DNA of 64,000 nucleotides from Myxococcota bacterium (GCA_022447545.1 JAKVBI010000002.1:81566-145565); one strand, 5' to 3'. Shown: positions 1-9,098, numbered from the stretch's first letter. Numbers and translations: made by a program. Notes: generated from the letters alone by a model not told the origin.

Positions 1-279
1 GGCTCGGTCATGAAGATCCTCTGGTCCGAAAGTCGAACCCTGAGGGCCGAGGTGGGCCTCGACATCCAGGGGACCGACGGACTGCTGGCCGGCGACGATG
101 CATTCGACCACGCGTACTGGCAGCAGCTCGTGCTCGACCGCTCCATGGGAAGCGTTGGTGGTGGAACCCTCGAAGTCCACCGCAACGGCATCGGAGAGCG
201 TGTACTGGGTTTGGCGAGAGAACCGAGAGCCGACCGGGACGTGGCGTTCCGCGACCTGAAAACGAGCACCGAGGGCTGA
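1..279 (+). CDS. Acyl-CoA dehydrogenase, C-terminal part (5' end outside window)
   Basis: The reading frame is open from the first base, so this is the end of a longer gene. The visible 92 residues match the C-terminal alpha-helical domain of acyl-CoA dehydrogenases, which oxidise acyl-CoA to enoyl-CoA with FAD. The tail SVGGGTLEVHRNGIGERVLG followed by PREPRAD-like residues is the typical end of the family, where the G-G-T segment contacts FAD across the dimer. The catalytic base and the N-terminal and middle domains lie upstream and cannot be checked. A crotonase gene follows in the same direction, which fits a small fatty-acid or aromatic acyl-CoA catabolic operon. Substrate unknown. Confidence 0.85.
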   Translation, partial: GSVMKILWSESRTLRAEVGLDIQGTDGLLAGDDAFDHAYWQQLVLDRSMGSVGGGTLEVHRNGIGERVLGLAREPRADRDVAFRDLKTSTEG

Positions 280-337
280 ACACGCCTCGACCCCGAGCTG
301 ATACCATGCGCGGCCCGGCAATGAGTTGGAGGCCCCC

Positions 338-1141
338 TTGAGTGAACCCGCCGTCATCGTCGAGCAGGATGGGCACGTACTGAGCGTCACCCTGAACCGG
401 CCCGAGAAACGCAACGCGGTCAACGCCGAGGTGATGTGCCGACTCGTCGATGCGTGGAAACGCCTGGACGACGACGACGACCTGCGCTGCGCGATTCTCA
501 GTGGTCGCGGCCCGGTCTTTTGCGCCGGAATGGATCTCTCGGTGATCCATCAGATGGGTTCCGGCGAACCCGGCGATGAGTACCTGCAACGCGTGCGCAA
601 AGACTCCGCCATGATCATGCAGTGTTGGCTCAAGACCTATCGCCCCACGAAACCCGTGATCGCCGCCGTGGAGGGCTACGCCCTGGCGGGGGGTACGGAG
701 ATCCTGCAGGGAACGGATATCCGCGTCGCCGCCGAATCGGCGCAGTTCGGTGTGACCGAAGTCCAGCGCGGACTGTTCCCCATGGCGGGCTCCACCGTGC
801 GACTGCCTCGCCAGATCCCCTACACGGTGGCCGTCGAAATGCTCCTCACAGGCGATGCGATCTCCGCCCAGCGCGCCTACGAACTGGGACTGGTAGGTCG
901 GGTCGTCCCCGACGGTGAGGCCGTTACCGAAGCCGGAAAAATCGCCGAGCGAATCGCGCAGAACGGCCCCCTGGCGGTGAAAGCGATCCTTCAGAGCATT
1001 CGCGCCGGCATGCTGGTGCGCGAAGAAGAAGCCTGGGAAACAGAAGAGAAGATCGGCATCAGCGTCATGACATCCGAGGACGCGCAGGAAGGTCCGCGCG
1101 CGTTCCTCGAGAAACGCCCGCCCCAGTTCAAGGGGCGTTAG
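338..1141 (+). CDS. Enoyl-CoA hydratase/isomerase family protein (crotonase)
   Basis: A 267-residue protein of the crotonase fold, which hydrates or isomerises enoyl-CoA thioesters in the cytoplasm. Near the N-terminus the substrate-binding pattern NRPEKRNAVNAEV is seen, then the oxyanion-hole segments GRGPVFCAGMDLS and VEGYALAGGTEI. The start chosen is TTG 338, because TTGGAGG at 326-332 is a well-spaced ribosome site; a TTG at 326 lies inside that site. The length is usual for the family. It follows the acyl-CoA dehydrogenase end by 58 bp and precedes an SDR by 45 bp on the same strand, consistent with a beta-oxidation-like operon. The exact substrate is not deducible. Confidence 0.88.
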   Translation: MSEPAVIVEQDGHVLSVTLNRPEKRNAVNAEVMCRLVDAWKRLDDDDDLRCAILSGRGPVFCAGMDLSVIHQMGSGEPGDEYLQRVRKDSAMIMQCWLKTYRPTKPVIAAVEGYALAGGTEILQGTDIRVAAESAQFGVTEVQRGLFPMAGSTVRLPRQIPYTVAVEMLLTGDAISAQRAYELGLVGRVVPDGEAVTEAGKIAERIAQNGPLAVKAILQSIRAGMLVREEEAWETEEKIGISVMTSEDAQEGPRAFLEKRPPQFKGR

Positions 1142-1186
1142 ACAGTATCGATCGCGGACAGATCCGCGAACACCGGAGGAACGGAG

Positions 1187-1960
1187 ATGAGACTCGAAAA
1201 CAAAGTGGCCATCATTACGGGAGGCGCCCAGGGAATTGGCCGCGCCTATAGCCTTCGCTTCGCCCAGGAGGGGGCCGCGGTCGCCGTGGTCGACCTGCGG
1301 GTCGATCAGGCCCAGGCGGTAGCACGCGAGATTCAAGAGGCCGGAGGCCGCGCCATCGCACTCGACGTCGACATCAGCGATGAGGAAGCCACCCTGGGAA
1401 TGGCAGAAAAGGTCAACGCCGAGTTCGGCGGGATCGACGTCCTGCTCAACAATGCCGCCATCTATTACGACCAGGACATCACCGACCAGAGCATCGAGTA
1501 CCTGCGACGCAACTTCGATGTCAACGTGATCGGTCAACTACTGTGCGCCCGCGCGGTATTCCCCTACATGAAAGACGGAGGCGGCGGCTCGATCATCAAC
1601 ATCTCGTCCACGGCCGCCTACCCGCTCCCGATCCCCTACGTGGCAGGCGAGAACTTCGGCACCTACGCGTACGGTTTGACCAAGAGCTCCCTCATCTACC
1701 TGACCAAAATGATGGCGCGCCAGGGCGGCTCGTCGAAGGTCCGCGTCAACGCCATCGCACCCGGCGTCACCATGTCCGAGGCCACCAAGAAGGTCGTGCC
1801 CGAGTTCGCCCTCGATGGCCTGCGGCAAGGTGCCGCCCTGGGAACCACCCTCGAACCCGAGGATCTTGCCGGCACCGCCGTCTATCTCGCTAGCGAAGAC
1901 AGCCGGCTGATGACCGGCCAGACCCTCGTCGTAGATGCTGGGGTCTGGCTCAACGGCTAA
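1187..1960 (+). CDS. Short-chain dehydrogenase/reductase (SDR)
   Basis: A 257-residue classical SDR, an NAD(P)-dependent oxidoreductase of the cytoplasm. It shows the N-terminal cofactor motif TGGAQGIG at about residues 11-18, the NNAA segment near residue 90, the catalytic serine in NISSTAAY and the Y-x-x-x-K pair in YAYGLTKSS, so the active site looks intact. GGAGG at 1175-1179 is well placed before ATG 1187. It probably acts on a hydroxyacyl or alcohol intermediate made by the upstream crotonase; this is inferred only from position. The length is normal for the family. Confidence 0.88.
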   Translation: MRLENKVAIITGGAQGIGRAYSLRFAQEGAAVAVVDLRVDQAQAVAREIQEAGGRAIALDVDISDEEATLGMAEKVNAEFGGIDVLLNNAAIYYDQDITDQSIEYLRRNFDVNVIGQLLCARAVFPYMKDGGGGSIINISSTAAYPLPIPYVAGENFGTYAYGLTKSSLIYLTKMMARQGGSSKVRVNAIAPGVTMSEATKKVVPEFALDGLRQGAALGTTLEPEDLAGTAVYLASEDSRLMTGQTLVVDAGVWLNG

Positions 1961-2035
1961 CGCTCACCCACGCGCAGGAACATGGATCGGCGGACGCGCC
2001 GCATTCCGATGCGGCGTCTGGAGGAGGTGCATCCA

Positions 2036-2485
2036 ATGGAAGGAATTGCCGCACGACTCGGTCTCGACCCCATCGACCAAATTTCCTACGTGGTCGAGGA
2101 CATGGACCGGGCACTGTTGACCTTCGAGGCGATCTACGGACCGTTCACCGTGATCGACACCGAACTCGAAGACACCCTCTACCGCGGCCGCAAAACGTCG
2201 GTGAAGCTCCGCCTGGGTTTCGGCAGATCCGGCCCCGTCGAAATCGAGCTGGTGCAGGTGCTCTCGGGAGAATCGCCCCACGCCGAGCATCTCGATGGCG
2301 GGGGCGACCGTGCCCACCACGTGCGCTTCCGCGTCGAGAACCTCGAAAAGGCCCTGGAAGCCTTCACCGGCGAGGGCTTCGAAGCCATCTGGTACAAGCG
2401 CTTCGAGGGTGGCGGACCGGCCTTCGCGTATTTGGAGGCCCCGCCCCACCCCGGCGGACCCATCATCGAATTACTCGAGATGTAA
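2036..2485 (+). CDS. VOC/glyoxalase superfamily protein
   Basis: A 149-residue protein with the paired beta-alpha-beta-beta-beta pattern of the vicinal oxygen chelate superfamily. Landmarks are ISYVVEDMDRALLTFEAIYG at the start of the first half and HHVRFRVENLEKALEAF at the start of the second, the latter giving a possible metal-binding histidine; a final metal ligand may be E in IIELLEM. The first half lacks the usual histidine (ISYV), so the metal site is incomplete or different. Start ATG 2036 is set by GGAGGAGG at 2020-2027; an upstream in-frame ATG at 1982 has no such site. It lies downstream of the SDR on the same strand. The reaction is unknown; epimerase, lyase or dioxygenase are all possible in this superfamily. 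Confidence 0.75.
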   Translation: MEGIAARLGLDPIDQISYVVEDMDRALLTFEAIYGPFTVIDTELEDTLYRGRKTSVKLRLGFGRSGPVEIELVQVLSGESPHAEHLDGGGDRAHHVRFRVENLEKALEAFTGEGFEAIWYKRFEGGGPAFAYLEAPPHPGGPIIELLEM

Positions 2486-2512
2486 GAACGTCGGTTGGAC
2501 CCAGGCCTTCCC

Positions 2513-3340
2513 CTACGCGCCGTCGAGCATCCCCGAGCGCCGGTCGCCCCCGTAGATGTGGTCACCCACCTGGCGCATCCAGTTCAACTCGCCCTCGTCC
2601 ATGGGACCTGCGTCGAGAGCCGCCAACGCCTGCTTCATCTGCTCTGCATCGTCGGGACCGGCCAGACACAGGTCCACCTCCGGGCGCGACAGCGCGAAGC
2701 GATAGCACTCGGTCCCCGTGGGAGTGGACACACCTGCAGGCGTCTTGCTCGCATCACACAGGTTTCCCCAACGCGTCGTGGTGTAGGTCACGAGACCCGG
2801 GCGATCGGACGCATCGAGGCCATCCAGACTGGGGAACACTTCGCGCTCCGCACCGCGATGCACGGCGTTGTAGCGCACGTGCCAGATGGCGAAACGCTCA
2901 TCGTTCAGCAGATTCGGCAGCAGGGTGCGCTTATGGGTCGACAACGCGATGTTGCGCACGCGGCCCCGCTCGAGCAGAGAAACCGCACTGTCGAGCACGC
3001 GCCCGGAAGGCTCCTTGTTGTGCCAGCCCAGGAGCAGAACGTCCGCATAGTCGATGCCGAGCTTCCGCAACCCCTTCTCGACCGACCGATCGAGCAGGCC
3101 GCCGGCACGGGAATAACTCTGCAGGACAACCACGAGTTGTTCCCGCCGATCGCGGGCGATTTCGCGGATGGCATTACCCATCTGGCTACGGCGAACACTC
3201 CCCCAGTAGAAATAATTGACGCCCCGATCGAAGGCCTCCAAGTAGGAGGACGTAGGCGCCTTGAATGAGGATCCCAGCCCCAGCTTGGAGACCTGGAGAC
3301 CACTGCGACCGAGGGGAGTGCGACTGACGAAAGCGGCCAT
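2513..3340 (-). CDS. Aldo/keto reductase-like protein lacking the catalytic tetrad
   Basis: A 275-residue protein with the overall aldo/keto reductase plan: N-terminal SRTPLGRSGLQVSKLGLG, a D-x-G-V-N-Y-F strand, then DYADVLLLGWH and C-terminal barrel segments. The catalytic residues of the family appear to be gone. The Asp of the usual F-D-T-A segment is Tyr (YFYWGSVR), the Tyr-Gly segment is shortened away, the T-K segment is V-L-Q-S, and the catalytic His after D-hhh-L is Gly. Start ATG 3340 is preceded by GGAGGAG; the frame could be extended upstream but without a ribosome site. It is divergent from the molybdopterin oxidoreductase gene. It may bind NADPH without catalysis or use a changed chemistry. 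Confidence 0.7.
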   Translation of the reverse strand: MAAFVSRTPLGRSGLQVSKLGLGSSFKAPTSSYLEAFDRGVNYFYWGSVRRSQMGNAIREIARDRREQLVVVLQSYSRAGGLLDRSVEKGLRKLGIDYADVLLLGWHNKEPSGRVLDSAVSLLERGRVRNIALSTHKRTLLPNLLNDERFAIWHVRYNAVHRGAEREVFPSLDGLDASDRPGLVTYTTTRWGNLCDASKTPAGVSTPTGTECYRFALSRPEVDLCLAGPDDAEQMKQALAALDAGPMDEGELNWMRQVGDHIYGGDRRSGMLDGA

Positions 3341-3514
3341 GAGATTCTCCTCCCGGGCCCTGGTTCGGCCCGTGTCGAACATCGATCTTGGCACAGGCCC
3401 AACGCTTGCGTCGACCTCGGAAACACCGTGTAGGACCCCGGGGGCAAGAAACGCCAGTTCCCTGGGTGACGCTGTATCATGGAACACGGTTCAGACTCCG
3501 CTGGAGGATCTCCC

Positions 3515-5707
3515 GTGCCCGAAACCCACTACAGCTTCTGCCGTTTCTGTCATGCCTCGTGCGCCATCAAGGTAACCGTCGAAGACGGTCGTGCTGTGTC
3601 GGTGATCGGCGATAAGGACAATCCCGTCTATCACGGCTACACGTGCGCCAAGGGCCGCGCCCTGCCGGAGCAACACGCCAACCCCGAGCGCTTGATGCAC
3701 AGCATGAAGCGTCAGAGCGACGGCTCCCATGCTGCCATCCCCGTCGCACAGGCGATGGATGAAATCGCCGCCAAGGTCCAAGACATCCTCGACCGCCACG
3801 GTCCGCGCTCGGTGGCGCTCTATACGGGCACCTTCTCCTTCCCCTACCCGGCCAGCACACCCCTGGCCGCAGCATGGCTCCAAGCCATGGGGTCCCCCAT
3901 GCACTTCACCAGCGCCACCATCGACCAGCCCGGCAAGATGGTCGCTCCAGCCCTGCTCGGGCGCTGGGAAGGGGGCCCGCATCCCTTCGATGACTCGGAT
4001 ACGTGGTTGTTGGTAGGCGCCAACCCCACCATCTCCAAGTCCATTGGGATCCCCTGCACCAACCCGGCACGTCACCTCCACCAGGCCACACAGCGGGGCA
4101 TGAAGCTGATCATCATCGACCCCCGGCGCACCGAGGCAGCCCGCGCGGCGCACGTACACCTGCAGCCACGTCCCGGTGAGGACCCGACAATTCTGGCAGG
4201 CATGATCCGCGTGATCCTCGATGAAAACCGGGTCGATCAAGCCTTCATCGACGAGAACGTTCAGGGGATGGAGGCCCTGCGAAAGGCCGTAGCCCCGTTC
4301 ACGCCGGAATACGTGGAACGCCGCGCCGACGTACCGGCCCACGACCTGATCACCGCAGCCCGGACCTTCGCGGACGCCGAGCGCGGATGCGCAAACGTCG
4401 GCACGGGACCCAACATGGCGCCACGGGGAAACCTGACCGAGTACCTGTGCCTGGTACTCGCCACGATTTGCGGGCGGTGGCTTCGCGAGGGAGAACGGAT
4501 CCCGAACCCGGGTGTGCTGATGGCCCCCGCCTTCGCCCGCGCCCAGGCATCGCCGCCGGTTCCGGGCTGGGGGTTCGGCGAGAAGATGCGCGTACGCGGA
4601 CTGTCGGACACTGCCTGCGGACTGCCCACGGCGGCCCTGGCCGACGAGATTCTTCTGCCGGGCGATGGTCAGGTCAAGGCGCTGTTCAGCCTGGGTGGCA
4701 ACCCCATGGCTGCCTGGCCGGACCAGGTCAAGACCCATGCCGCCATGGAAGCACTCGAACTCAACGTGACCGTGGACATCAAGATGTCCGCAACCGCCAA
4801 GCTCGCCGACTACGTGATTGCGCCCAAACTGAGCCTCGAAACCGAGGGCATGACCCTGCCCTGCGAATCCCTCACCCCCTACGTGATGGGCTACCCGGTT
4901 CCCTACGCCCAGTACACACCGGCCATCGTCGAGGCGCCCGAGGGCTCAGACCTCATCGAGGACTGGGAGTTCTTCTACGGGCTCGGACAGCGAATGGGAC
5001 ATCAACTTCGCGTCGCAGCCGCCTACTCGTGGGGCCCCGACAACGAGGCGCCCGAGATCACCGAACTCGACATGGTCCAAAAGCCGAGCAACGACGACCT
5101 GTTCGACTACCTGACCCGCGGTTCCCGGATTCCATTGGCAGAGGTGAAGCAGTACCCGAGAGGCCAGATCTTCGAGGATTCAGACGCTGTCGTCCGGCCC
5201 CGGGACCCCTCGTGCGAAGCCCGACTCGATGTCGCCAACTCCGTGATGGTGGACGAACTCGCCGAGGTCAGCACCGAGCCCCTGGAACGCGACGACGAAT
5301 ACCGCTTCCGACTGGTTTCGCGGCGACTGCCGGATGTCCACAATTCCGCAGGGCGGGACATCCCCAAGCTGGTGCGGAAGTACCCGTACAACCCCGCCTT
5401 CATGCACGAGTCGGACCTACGTGCCCTCGAAGTGGAACCCGGCGAGGTGGTGGCGATCCACTCGCGCTACGGCTCGATCCTGGGTGTGGTGGAGATCGAG
5501 AACGACATCCGCCCGGGCGTCATCTCCATGCCCCACGCCTTCGGGGACGCACCGGGTGACGAGAACGACGCGCGAGTACGCCAGATCGGCAGCAACACCG
5601 GAAAACTCTCGAGCGTCGAGCAGGAATTCGACCCCTACACGGGGATTCCGCGTATGAGCGCCATCCCGGTCAATGTCGAGCGCTACCCGGAGACGGTCCC
5701 CAGCTGA
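3515..5707 (+). CDS. Molybdopterin (MGD) oxidoreductase with one [4Fe-4S] cluster
   Basis: A 730-residue member of the DMSO-reductase superfamily, which carries bis-molybdopterin guanine dinucleotide and transfers oxygen atoms or hydride. The N-terminal cluster motif is C9-x2-C12-x3-C16-x27-C44, followed by KGRALPEQ typical of the family. A central molybdopterin-binding region contains LLVGANPT and LFSLGGNPMAAWP, and a C-terminal dinucleotide-binding domain occupies about residues 615-725. Around the metal the sequence is FTSATIDQPGK, so the protein ligand is not an obvious Cys or Sec; Asp is possible. There is no twin-arginine signal, so a cytoplasmic location is likely. GTG 3515 is chosen because GGAGG 3503-3507 precedes it. 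No partner Fe-S or membrane subunit gene is adjacent. The substrate is unknown. Confidence 0.85.
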   Translation: MPETHYSFCRFCHASCAIKVTVEDGRAVSVIGDKDNPVYHGYTCAKGRALPEQHANPERLMHSMKRQSDGSHAAIPVAQAMDEIAAKVQDILDRHGPRSVALYTGTFSFPYPASTPLAAAWLQAMGSPMHFTSATIDQPGKMVAPALLGRWEGGPHPFDDSDTWLLVGANPTISKSIGIPCTNPARHLHQATQRGMKLIIIDPRRTEAARAAHVHLQPRPGEDPTILAGMIRVILDENRVDQAFIDENVQGMEALRKAVAPFTPEYVERRADVPAHDLITAARTFADAERGCANVGTGPNMAPRGNLTEYLCLVLATICGRWLREGERIPNPGVLMAPAFARAQASPPVPGWGFGEKMRVRGLSDTACGLPTAALADEILLPGDGQVKALFSLGGNPMAAWPDQVKTHAAMEALELNVTVDIKMSATAKLADYVIAPKLSLETEGMTLPCESLTPYVMGYPVPYAQYTPAIVEAPEGSDLIEDWEFFYGLGQRMGHQLRVAAAYSWGPDNEAPEITELDMVQKPSNDDLFDYLTRGSRIPLAEVKQYPRGQIFEDSDAVVRPRDPSCEARLDVANSVMVDELAEVSTEPLERDDEYRFRLVSRRLPDVHNSAGRDIPKLVRKYPYNPAFMHESDLRALEVEPGEVVAIHSRYGSILGVVEIENDIRPGVISMPHAFGDAPGDENDARVRQIGSNTGKLSSVEQEFDPYTGIPRMSAIPVNVERYPETVPS

Positions 5708-5732
5708 TTCAGCACCCGGATTGGCGGCGCGT

Positions 5733-6863
5733 TCAGGCCTCCCAACCAAACCGCTCGAACAAGTCGGACAACTCGGCCCGCACCTGCTCACGCGGCGGCC
5801 CCAGGTTCTCGGCGTCGTAGCGGTGCTCGCTCGCATAGGCCCGGCTGCGTGTTTGCTCACCTTCGAGGAAAGCCGCGTACTCCGGACCGATCGTATAACC
5901 GAAGCGGTCATACAATTCTTCCACCACCTGCTGAGGACGCTCGATCAGGTCACCGAAGGGCACCACGGCTGCGCGGTCCTCGGGCAGTTCAGACAACACT
6001 TCGAACGCATAGCGATAGTCGGCCAGCATCTTGTCTCCAAGCAATGAGACCGAGTCATCCACCACCTCCGGGTCGGCTCCCATGGCGAGCCAGATCTTGC
6101 GCAGCATGTCGATCAAGCTGGGAATCGTCTCATAGGGGTGGCGCACGGGAACCACAAAGCGGCAGTCGGGAAAGACCTCCATCAGCCCCCGCATCTTGTG
6201 GACGAAGCTTGGACTCTTGCAGCAGTGGATCACGTCACCGCCGTACAGATAGACCTGGCGCTGCACCAGCGAGCGGTAGTAACCGAGGATCCGGGCGCGA
6301 TCACGCGGTGAGCGCGCGTCGATGAGGGAAATGCTCGACTCGAGGGCCCGCATGTAGGGATAGAGAACCGTCAGGGAGCCCGAACTCCAGTTGTTGAGCA
6401 GGATGAATTCGTCCTCCTCCGCACCCTGGAGACGCCAGTCGTGGCTGCGCCTGGCCTTGTCGAGCTTGCTCCCCCCGGCGCCCGACAAACGTCGCTCGAT
6501 CGCACCGCCAAGCCATCGTTGGTCCAGGGCCGCCACCAGACCCACCCCCTTTCGCTGCAGGATCGAGGGCAACAGAATCTCCCAGGTCCGGAAGTAGGAA
6601 AACCGAGGATCTCCAGCCAGCAGACGGTGAAGCTGCGTGGTTCCAGCGCGCCCGCTTCCCACGATGAAAACCGGCTCTCGGACCTCGACCCGTTTGAAGC
6701 CCGGAAAAAAAATGTGGTCGAGCAACAGGCAGATGGTGTTGAAGAACGACATCCCGGTCATGAACGTGTAGAGCAGGACCAGCAGGCGAGCGCGCCTCCA
6801 GCTGAAACGCTCACTGGCGGCCAGACGACCAATCCGAAGCCAGGTCTTGAAATCGAAATACAT
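5733..6863 (-). CDS. Sulfotransferase family protein
   Basis: A 376-residue protein of the P-loop sulfotransferase family, which transfers sulfate from PAPS to hydroxyl groups. The 5'-phosphosulfate loop is seen as VFIVGSGRAGTTQLHRLL at about residues 65-82, and the 3'-phosphate-binding region as RFVVPVRHPYETIPS. A hydrophobic stretch near residues 26-54 (LLVLLYTFMTG and following) could associate with the membrane. Start ATG 6863 has a GGAG nine bases upstream; a longer frame exists but without a ribosome site. It lies 47 bp downstream of an SDR gene on the same strand, so the two are probably co-transcribed. The acceptor is not known; steroid- or lipid-like acceptors are common in related clusters. 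Confidence 0.8.
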   Translation of the reverse strand: MYFDFKTWLRIGRLAASERFSWRRARLLVLLYTFMTGMSFFNTICLLLDHIFFPGFKRVEVREPVFIVGSGRAGTTQLHRLLAGDPRFSYFRTWEILLPSILQRKGVGLVAALDQRWLGGAIERRLSGAGGSKLDKARRSHDWRLQGAEEDEFILLNNWSSGSLTVLYPYMRALESSISLIDARSPRDRARILGYYRSLVQRQVYLYGGDVIHCCKSPSFVHKMRGLMEVFPDCRFVVPVRHPYETIPSLIDMLRKIWLAMGADPEVVDDSVSLLGDKMLADYRYAFEVLSELPEDRAAVVPFGDLIERPQQVVEELYDRFGYTIGPEYAAFLEGEQTRSRAYASEHRYDAENLGPPREQVRAELSDLFERFGWEA

Positions 6864-6910
6864 CGTCACGGGCTCCGGACGTGGGGGCGGAGTCGGAGAA
6901 GCGCAGACGG

Positions 6911-7735
6911 TCACGTCGCCAACGGGGTGCGACCGTCGAGGGTGCGCGGAACGATGCCGAGGTCCTTGAGGAGGGGACCACTGAGAGCGATTCGACCGGT
7001 CAACTCTCTTGGATCTCCACTGCATAGGGCCAAAACGGCTTCCGCCATCACTTCCAGCGGCTCGGTGTGGGCTTCGGGGGGGATCACCCCGAGCTGAACA
7101 GCCGCCTCGGTGAGCACCGCAGCCACCGGGGCGAGAGTGTTGACCGCGATGCCGTCATCGTGAAGCTCAGCCGCCAGAGCCAGACTCATGCGTTCGAGAG
7201 CCGCCTTGGTCGACGCATACGTCCCCACGCCGCGGTTCCGCGAAAAATCGTCCCAGGGCGGCCCAGCCGTAGCCTTCGAGGTACTCGACGAGAGATTCAC
7301 GATCCAGCCACCACCGCGCTCCCGCATGACCGGAATCACACGCTGCATCAGGTCGAAGGGCGCCGTGAAATTGATCTCGAAGGACAGTCGCAGGCGTTTC
7401 TCCGAGATGGCTTGAGCCGGCTCGTAGAAAGCACGAGCCGCATTGTTGACCAGAATGTCCACGGACCCGAGGGCCGACAGTGTCTCCTCCACGATACGGG
7501 CGCGACTACCGGGATCCGCGAGGTCCGCCTGCACCACGATGCAACGGCCCCCCGCTGCTTCAATGCGTGAAGCCGTCTCGAGTAGGGTTCCGGGCAATCC
7601 CGGCCGTGGCTCGACGGTTCTGGCCACCAGGGCCACCGCAGCACCTTCCGCGGCGAAACGCTCTCCGATCCCCACACCGATCCCGCGGCTCGCACCGGTA
7701 ACGATGGCCACCTTGCCTTCCAGAACTCCGGGCAT
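6911..7735 (-). CDS. Short-chain dehydrogenase/reductase (SDR)
   Basis: A 274-residue classical SDR. It contains the cofactor motif TGASRGIG near residue 14, the NNAAR segment, the catalytic serine in NLSSSTSKA and Y-x-x-x-K in TYASTKAAL, so it should be active. Start ATG 7735 follows AAGGAGG with good spacing. An insert between the catalytic Ser and Tyr (PPWDDFSRNRG) is somewhat longer than usual and may shape the substrate pocket. It is followed by the sulfotransferase gene, and a DUF1214 gene lies upstream on the same strand. The substrate cannot be named from sequence. Confidence 0.86.
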   Translation of the reverse strand: MPGVLEGKVAIVTGASRGIGVGIGERFAAEGAAVALVARTVEPRPGLPGTLLETASRIEAAGGRCIVVQADLADPGSRARIVEETLSALGSVDILVNNAARAFYEPAQAISEKRLRLSFEINFTAPFDLMQRVIPVMRERGGGWIVNLSSSTSKATAGPPWDDFSRNRGVGTYASTKAALERMSLALAAELHDDGIAVNTLAPVAAVLTEAAVQLGVIPPEAHTEPLEVMAEAVLALCSGDPRELTGRIALSGPLLKDLGIVPRTLDGRTPLAT

Positions 7736-7780
7736 GGCACGCTTCCTCCTTTCGGGCGCTCAGTTGCGACCGAACGGACC

Positions 7781-7795
7781 CAGCCTAACAGGCTG
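7781..7795. terminator. Short inverted repeat after the DUF1214 gene
   Basis: CAGCCT (7781-7786), loop AAC, AGGCTG (7790-7795) form a perfect 6-bp stem in the 65-bp gap between the DUF1214 stop and the downstream SDR on the minus strand. No run of T follows, so it is at best a weak terminator, an attenuator or an mRNA end stabiliser. Confidence 0.3.
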
Positions 7796-7800
7796 CCTCA

Positions 7801-8910
7801 TTACAGGTTGATGAGATCCGCATGCTTCACCACGCGCACATCCGGTAGCGGGTAGTCGTCGGCCTCGAGCCAGCGCAGAGTCCAGACCCCAGACGCGTGC
7901 CCGGCGGTGTCGAGCCAATTGATCTGAGGCAAATCCGGATCGCGATGTGCCACCACGATTCTTGCCGAGCCATCGGAGGCGTAGACGGCGCGCTCCTTGT
8001 TGGTGTGAACCGTTCGGGTCGTGTAGTCGAGAGATTCTCCCCAGTAATTGCTGAGCACCAAGCCCCAATAGCGACAGCGGGGCGGTTTCAGGTCGAGCAC
8101 GATCGCCTCGTCGGGCTCGATCTCCCACCAGCCACTCGAATAGAGCATGTTGGGGATGCCGATGGTCTGGGCGGCCCGCTCGGGATCCGAGCGGAAGAAG
8201 GTGTTCGGTTTCTCCCGCCACGTATCTGCCAGCGGAAAAAAGATGGCGTTGGTCCCTCGGATGAAGCGAAGCGACCGACGCAGCGCAGATACGAAAAACG
8301 CAGGATCGAGGGGATCCGGCGGCGCCCCCGAATCGATGCGTTCGATGCTCAGTTCTGCGGGACGTTCACGCGATTTATCCCAAAAAGTTTGGCGAACCAT
8401 CAGCGTCGTGGCATCGGGCTCGAGCCGGATCCAATTGCCCTCGTGCGGTTTTGCACTGAGCACCAATTCAAACGTCCCATCGGGAGCTACATCGAGTTCA
8501 TCGATGGCCACGTAGGCCACGGTCCGACGGCCGCTCTTCTTACCAAAAGAACCACCGTACACGCCGAAAGAAAGATAGTGAGCATCGCCTCGGGTACCCG
8601 TCACCCGGTACTCATAGGCGGCATTGATGTAGGCATTCGTGTGAATGTTGTCGGGGTTGTCCCATCCGCTCTTGCAGGTGGAATGAAGACTCTCGAAAAA
8701 AGCGGGCACGGCGGCATCGCCCGCTTCGACAATCTGCTCGAAGGCAGCGCGCAACATGCGGGTCAGGTAGCGATGGCCCTCGACCAGATCGAGAGACCCA
8801 TCCGGTGATTCCGCCCGCAGAAGGTCGGCACCAGCCCCCTTCAGCTCCTCACAGAAGTCCTCCCAGGCCGCACCGGACTTCAACATTGCCGTCGGGTCTT
8901 CACCACTCAA
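7801..8910 (-). CDS. DUF1214 domain protein
   Basis: A 369-residue protein whose C-terminal half resembles the DUF1214 family (segments YWGLVLSNYWGESLDY and a final PLPDVRVVKHADL). The N-terminal part has no recognised domain, signal peptide or membrane segment. The biochemical role of the family is unknown; it often sits among xenobiotic or steroid degradation genes, as here. The start is TTG 8910 because AGGAGG lies six bases upstream; an ATG at 8967 would add 19 residues but has no ribosome site. It is divergent from the amidohydrolase gene, with 188 bp between them for promoters. Confidence 0.7.
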   Translation of the reverse strand: MSGEDPTAMLKSGAAWEDFCEELKGAGADLLRAESPDGSLDLVEGHRYLTRMLRAAFEQIVEAGDAAVPAFFESLHSTCKSGWDNPDNIHTNAYINAAYEYRVTGTRGDAHYLSFGVYGGSFGKKSGRRTVAYVAIDELDVAPDGTFELVLSAKPHEGNWIRLEPDATTLMVRQTFWDKSRERPAELSIERIDSGAPPDPLDPAFFVSALRRSLRFIRGTNAIFFPLADTWREKPNTFFRSDPERAAQTIGIPNMLYSSGWWEIEPDEAIVLDLKPPRCRYWGLVLSNYWGESLDYTTRTVHTNKERAVYASDGSARIVVAHRDPDLPQINWLDTAGHASGVWTLRWLEADDYPLPDVRVVKHADLINL

Positions 8911-9098
8911 AACGCACCTCCTTGTCACCACAGATTCGCATACCCGGGGGTGGATGGGACAAGTCACGACTCATCTGTCGTGAGACATTCCAGCAAACCC
9001 GGCGGCAACGGTGGAGACGAACTCCAAGGGGAAGTAAGCTGAAGGCTCAACCAGAAAATCATCCGGGCCCAGTGCCCGCGCCATCGCAGGGAGTGCCC

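Noticed and set aside
8-1537. Long minus-strand frame of 509 codons
   Set aside because: It lies opposite the crotonase and SDR genes, which have clear motifs. Its residues (many His, Gly, Arg) are those of a GC-rich shadow frame.
3491-4738. Minus-strand frame of 415 codons
   Set aside because: It lies entirely opposite the molybdopterin oxidoreductase, has no motif and has shadow-like composition.
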